Source: JARFPW01 sp035464655 (GTDB lineage: Bacteria > Gemmatimonadota > Gemmatimonadetes > Palauibacterales > Palauibacteraceae). Taken from it: a stretch of DNA of 8,080 nt. Below the pieces are notes generated by a model that was not told where the DNA came from, did no database searches, and saw only the letters and a list, made by a program, of their open reading frames with translations. The position numbers and the translations under genes were made by a program. The stretch spans positions 1 through 8,080 of the forward strand of contig DATHRZ010000055.1 in NCBI GenBank assembly GCA_035464655.1. Direction: 5' to 3'. Shown here in pieces: positions 5,764 to 8,080 of this stretch. The first letter of the stretch is position 1. Every line of letters starts with the position of its first letter.

Positions 5764-7230
5764 TCACTCCACTTCGATCTCCGTCGCCTCGTATCCTCCC
5801 GCCCGTCGGTCCCGCAGATACATGACGCCGAAGATCAGCATCAGGACCCCGCACAAGGGCACGACATAAAGGAAGGAGATGCGGCCGCCGTAGTTGTCGG
5901 CCGGACCGAGCACGGCCTGCGCGCGGGCGACGATTTCCGACTGCGCGCCCGAGGAGATCACGGCCCGGAGAGCGTTTGCCGTCTCCGGTGACGGCAACGC
6001 GTCCCGGGTCTCGTAGGCCGCGACGACGCCCCGCGCCGCATCGGCCGCCGTCCGGGCGCTTGGAAGCTCGTTGCCGGTCAGCTCGACCGCAGCGGTCCGG
6101 AGAACCTCGACCGTCTGCTCGGCCGGGAGCCGTTCGGCGGCGTATTCGTCGGCGATCCGTCCCATCTGGGGCGCCGTGATCAGGCCGACCGTCGCCATGC
6201 CGACCGTGCCCATGAGCCCGAGGCCGAGCGCTCCGCTCCGCGGCACCCGCTCGGAGACGACGCCGAGCATCGTAGGCCAGAAGTAGCAAACGCCGACGGC
6301 GAACACGGTCGCGGCCACGAAGGCCATCGGCCCGCTCCCCCACCGGTAGAGACCGAGCAGGCCGAGCCCGGAGAGGATCGAAGAGGCCAGGAGGACGCCG
6401 GTCGGCGACAGCCGCTCGACGACGGGGCCGGCCTTGAAGCGGAGCACCGCCATGAGGCCGCTGATCCAGACGAGCACCAGAATCCCCGGCATTCCGCCGG
6501 ACTCGAGCACGGCGGGAACCCAACGGTTCGGCCCCAGCTCGACCGACGCGGTCATCGCCATCGCGATCAGCATCACCCACATCAGGGGCGTCGTGAGGGC
6601 CGCCTTGAACGTCTCGCCCACGCTCACGCCGGCCTGAACCCCTTCGGTGGCGGGAAACGGGCGGCGCAGCAGGAGCAACCCGTAGATCATCGTCGGGATG
6701 AGGATCAGCGCGAGCTTGACCTGCCACACCCCGACGCCGGCTGCGTCCAGCGCATAGGCTCCGAGCCCGCCGAGCACGATGCCGCCCGGAAACCAGACGT
6801 GGAACTGGTTCAGCTTCACCGTCTTGTCGTCGGGGTAAAGAGTGGCGACGAGCGGGTTGCAGGCGGCCTCGACGAGCCCGTTGCCCATCGCGATCACGAG
6901 CGCCCCGCCGAACAGCATCCAGAACCCGGTGGCGAAGATCATCGTGAGCGTACCGAGCAGGTGGCACAGCCAGGCGAGCCGCACGAGGAACCGCATTCCG
7001 AGTGTGTCGCACAGGGGGGCGAACACGAGCTGCGACACCGCGAAGCCCCACAGCGCGGCGCCGCCAATCCAGCCGACCTCCTGGTTGGTGAGCACGAAGT
7101 CGCGCTTGAGGGCCAGCATCACGGCGCCCACGGTGGCGAACGCTACGGACGTGGCGATCAGCGCGAGACAGGCCCCGACGAACAGGCGGCGGCGCTCGAT
7201 CGTCTCGGCGGCGGCGACCGTAGCGCTCAT
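5764..7230 (-). CDS. MFS transporter (FHS/sugar-carrier-like) with long TM11-TM12 loop
   Basis: 488 residues and 12 predicted membrane segments. Inner-membrane secondary carrier. TM1 is about residues 15-40. A motif-A-like turn (APLCDTLGMRF, 71-81) joins TM2 and TM3, and its repeat (AGPVVERLSP, 267-276) joins TM8 and TM9. TM4-TM5 carry GNGLVEAACNP (116-126) and LNQFHVWFPGG (140-150), which recall fucose/hexose:proton symporter-like carriers. About residues 358-447, between TM11 and TM12, form a soluble Ala/Glu-rich stretch of about 90 residues; with the N-terminus inside, this loop faces the periplasm. Normal MFS loops there are short. The ATG overlaps the stop of the preceding Gluconate_2-dh3 gene by four bases (ATGA); there is no strong ribosome-binding site of its own, so coupling is likely. 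Sitting behind GMC dehydrogenase genes, it probably imports a sugar, polyol or the oxidised product. Substrate unproven. Confidence 0.88.
   Translation of the reverse strand: MSATVAAAETIERRRLFVGACLALIATSVAFATVGAVMLALKRDFVLTNQEVGWIGGAALWGFAVSQLVFAPLCDTLGMRFLVRLAWLCHLLGTLTMIFATGFWMLFGGALVIAMGNGLVEAACNPLVATLYPDDKTVKLNQFHVWFPGGIVLGGLGAYALDAAGVGVWQVKLALILIPTMIYGLLLLRRPFPATEGVQAGVSVGETFKAALTTPLMWVMLIAMAMTASVELGPNRWVPAVLESGGMPGILVLVWISGLMAVLRFKAGPVVERLSPTGVLLASSILSGLGLLGLYRWGSGPMAFVAATVFAVGVCYFWPTMLGVVSERVPRSGALGLGLMGTVGMATVGLITAPQMGRIADEYAAERLPAEQTVEVLRTAAVELTGNELPSARTAADAARGVVAAYETRDALPSPETANALRAVISSGAQSEIVARAQAVLGPADNYGGRISFLYVVPLCGVLMLIFGVMYLRDRRAGGYEATEIEVE
5767..5770 (-). promoter_or_regulatory. 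Ribosome-binding site of the methyltransferase gene
   Basis: Coding-strand GGAG ends 8 bases before the ATG at 5758-5756 and lies within the last codons of the MFS gene. It favours ATG 5758 over the GTG at 5767-5765, for which the nearest GGAG is about 11 bases away. Four-base match only, so the choice is not firm. Confidence 0.45.
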
Positions 7231-7886
7231 GACTCGAGCCCGACGTGCCGCAGCGCCTCGGGCGGCGGCGGATCCCACTGCGCGAGCGGGACGTTGCCGA
7301 CGTAGCCCAGGTCCTGCATCCCCTCGCGCGTCGTGTAGAACGCCGTGGCCGTCAGGTCGCGCACCTTGTCGACGAACCGCGAGGCCGAGCGAAACTCGGG
7401 CTCCGCCTCCTCGCCGTAGCAGATGTCGTCGCAGATCGCCGATTGCTGTGACCCGGTGAGTTCGACGAACCGGGCGCCGAACCGGCGGTTCGACTCGGCG
7501 TCGAGCCACACGATGCCGCCGCGCACCAGCACCTTGTCGCGCTCCATGGCCTCGTACGGGGCGCTCACCCATTCGTCGATGAACTCGTGCGCACCGAGCG
7601 CACTGGCGGCCGGCGAGCGCTCGTCGGCCGGGATGATGAGGTCGCACAGGGCGGCCAGCGTCTCGAGCTCCGGCTCGGTCAGCGAACGCTCCCACGGCAC
7701 CACGGGGTCGAGCAGGTCGGGGTCGAACGGCGTCCCGGCGGCCAGCGGATTGCTCGACGGCGACGAGGGCGCGGCCGGGTCGGCGGCGTCGGGCGTCTCG
7801 CAGGCAAATACGCTCGGAGCAGCGGCCGCCGCCGCGATCAGCTTGAGCACGGTCCGCCGATCCATCGTGGAATCGCCGTCGCTCAT
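7227..7886 (-). CDS. Gluconate_2-dh3 family subunit with twin-arginine leader
   Basis: 219 residues. Small partner of a GMC-type flavin dehydrogenase, acting outside the cytoplasmic membrane. The leader has a twin-arginine motif (DRRTVLK, Arg10-Arg11), an Ala-rich hydrophobic core (about 17-24) and SVFAC ending at Cys29, a possible lipobox (Phe at -2 is unusual). A Pro/Ser/Ala-rich linker (about 32-52) leads to the family domain, including ALCDLIIPADERSPAASALG (79-98), HEFIDEW, and a C-terminal TTREGMQDLGYVGN region typical of Gluconate_2-dh3. In known systems this subunit carries the Tat signal and takes the flavoprotein with it through the membrane. The start ATG 7886 has AAGGGAG at 7 bases; the Met at residue 8 would remove acidic residues only. 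Stop overlaps the transporter start, and its start overlaps the dehydrogenase stop, both ATGA. It is therefore co-expressed with the dehydrogenase. Family assignment strong; exact substrate of the complex unknown. Confidence 0.9.
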   Translation of the reverse strand: MSDGDSTMDRRTVLKLIAAAAAAPSVFACETPDAADPAAPSSPSSNPLAAGTPFDPDLLDPVVPWERSLTEPELETLAALCDLIIPADERSPAASALGAHEFIDEWVSAPYEAMERDKVLVRGGIVWLDAESNRRFGARFVELTGSQQSAICDDICYGEEAEPEFRSASRFVDKVRDLTATAFYTTREGMQDLGYVGNVPLAQWDPPPPEALRHVGLES

Positions 7887-8080
7887 GCGAACGCTCCCTT
7901 CCCCATCTGCTCGATGATGTAGTCCGACGCGCGCCAGCCGATGGCCATGATGCTGAGCGTCGGGTTCTTGTCGGCGTTCGAGACGAAGCAGGCACCGTCG
8001 GGGACGAAGAGGTTCGGCACTTCCCACGACTGGCAGTACTGGTTGAGCACCGAGCGGCTCGGGTCGTCGCCCATGATCGC
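7883..8080 (-). CDS. GMC-family flavin dehydrogenase, C-terminal end (5' end outside window)
   Basis: Only the last 65 residues are in the window. They match the C-terminal domain of GMC oxidoreductases, especially the flavoprotein subunit of gluconate 2-dehydrogenase and sugar 3-dehydrogenase-like enzymes: MGDDPSRSVLN, then VPNLFVPDGACFVSNADKNP, then TLSIMAIGWRASDYI. The Asn of the NPTLS segment (codon 7964-7966) should be the second of the His/Asn pair that acts at the flavin; the His lies upstream, outside the window. GMC dehydrogenases paired with Gluconate_2-dh3 oxidise sugars, sugar acids or polyols in the periplasm and pass electrons to the respiratory chain. The TGA stop overlaps the start of the Gluconate_2-dh3 gene by four bases (ATGA). 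It is the first visible gene of the minus-strand operon, whose promoter must lie to the right. The ATG at 8072-8074 is internal. Confidence 0.9.
   Translation of the reverse strand, partial: AIMGDDPSRSVLNQYCQSWEVPNLFVPDGACFVSNADKNPTLSIMAIGWRASDYIIEQMGKGAFA
7894..7900 (-). promoter_or_regulatory. Ribosome-binding site of the Gluconate_2-dh3 gene
   Basis: On the coding strand this reads AAGGGAG, 7 bases before the ATG at 7886-7884. It lies inside the end of the GMC dehydrogenase gene and is the clearest Shine-Dalgarno sequence in the operon. It supports 7886 over the ATG at 7865 as the start. Confidence 0.65.

Noticed and set aside
5039..7995. Extended minus-strand frames that would fuse the methyltransferase or transporter to long N-terminal parts (670 and 743 codons)
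   Set aside because: The extra parts are read in the wrong frame of the neighbouring genes and are Arg-rich; the domain starts and stop-start overlaps place the real starts at 5758 and 7230.
1..8080. Mobile element, prophage, CRISPR, toxin-antitoxin or defence genes; tRNA or rRNA
   Set aside because: No transposase or integrase motifs, no direct repeat array, no terminal repeats, and no tRNA-like arms seen; all long coding segments are explained by metal efflux or metabolic genes.

Overview
The window is high-G+C bacterial DNA with compact genes and mostly G or C at third codon positions. A CusA-type RND pump, an exported beta-barrel ending in phenylalanine, and a Tat-exported dehydrogenase subunit all point to a Gram-negative (diderm) host. 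The gene mix (GMC oxidoreductase with Gluconate_2-dh3 partner, MFS carrier with a large loop, metal-associated Cys/His small protein) resembles what I know from Gemmatimonadota. That assignment is an impression, not something the window proves.

Left half, plus strand (1-3697): a metal-resistance block. It opens inside the gene for a heavy-metal RND pump of the CusA (Cu+/Ag+) type, whose 5' end lies off the window. After a 186-base gap come a small exported protein with a Cys-x-Cys-x3-Cys cluster (2403-2720) and a His-rich outer-membrane beta-barrel (2774-3697). Together they look like an inner-membrane pump plus envelope metal-handling proteins. The periplasmic adaptor and a classical CusC-type outer-membrane channel are not in view.

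Right half, minus strand (3774-8080), read right to left: a tightly packed operon. The order is GMC-family flavin dehydrogenase (C-terminal end only), its Gluconate_2-dh3 partner with a twin-arginine/lipoprotein-type leader, a 12-TM MFS transporter, a class I SAM methyltransferase, and a geranylgeranyl-reductase-like FAD oxidoreductase. Junctions are ATGA, ATGA, a 5-base gap (or GTGA overlap) and TGATG, so the five genes are probably co-transcribed and translationally coupled. The first three suit periplasmic oxidation of a sugar or polyol and uptake of the substrate or product. The last two form a pair I associate with type III polyketide synthase loci, yet no synthase is visible here.

The two halves converge on a 76-base gap at 3698-3773, with a GC hairpin at the end of the minus-strand operon and no canonical U-tract terminator. 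I see no RNA genes, CRISPR, insertion sequences or prophage. Nothing here is clearly a new defence or mobile system. The points most worth following are the orphan methyltransferase/FAD-reductase pair fused into a sugar-oxidation operon, the small Cys-cluster exported protein, the His-rich barrel, and the roughly 90-residue extracytoplasmic loop of the MFS carrier.
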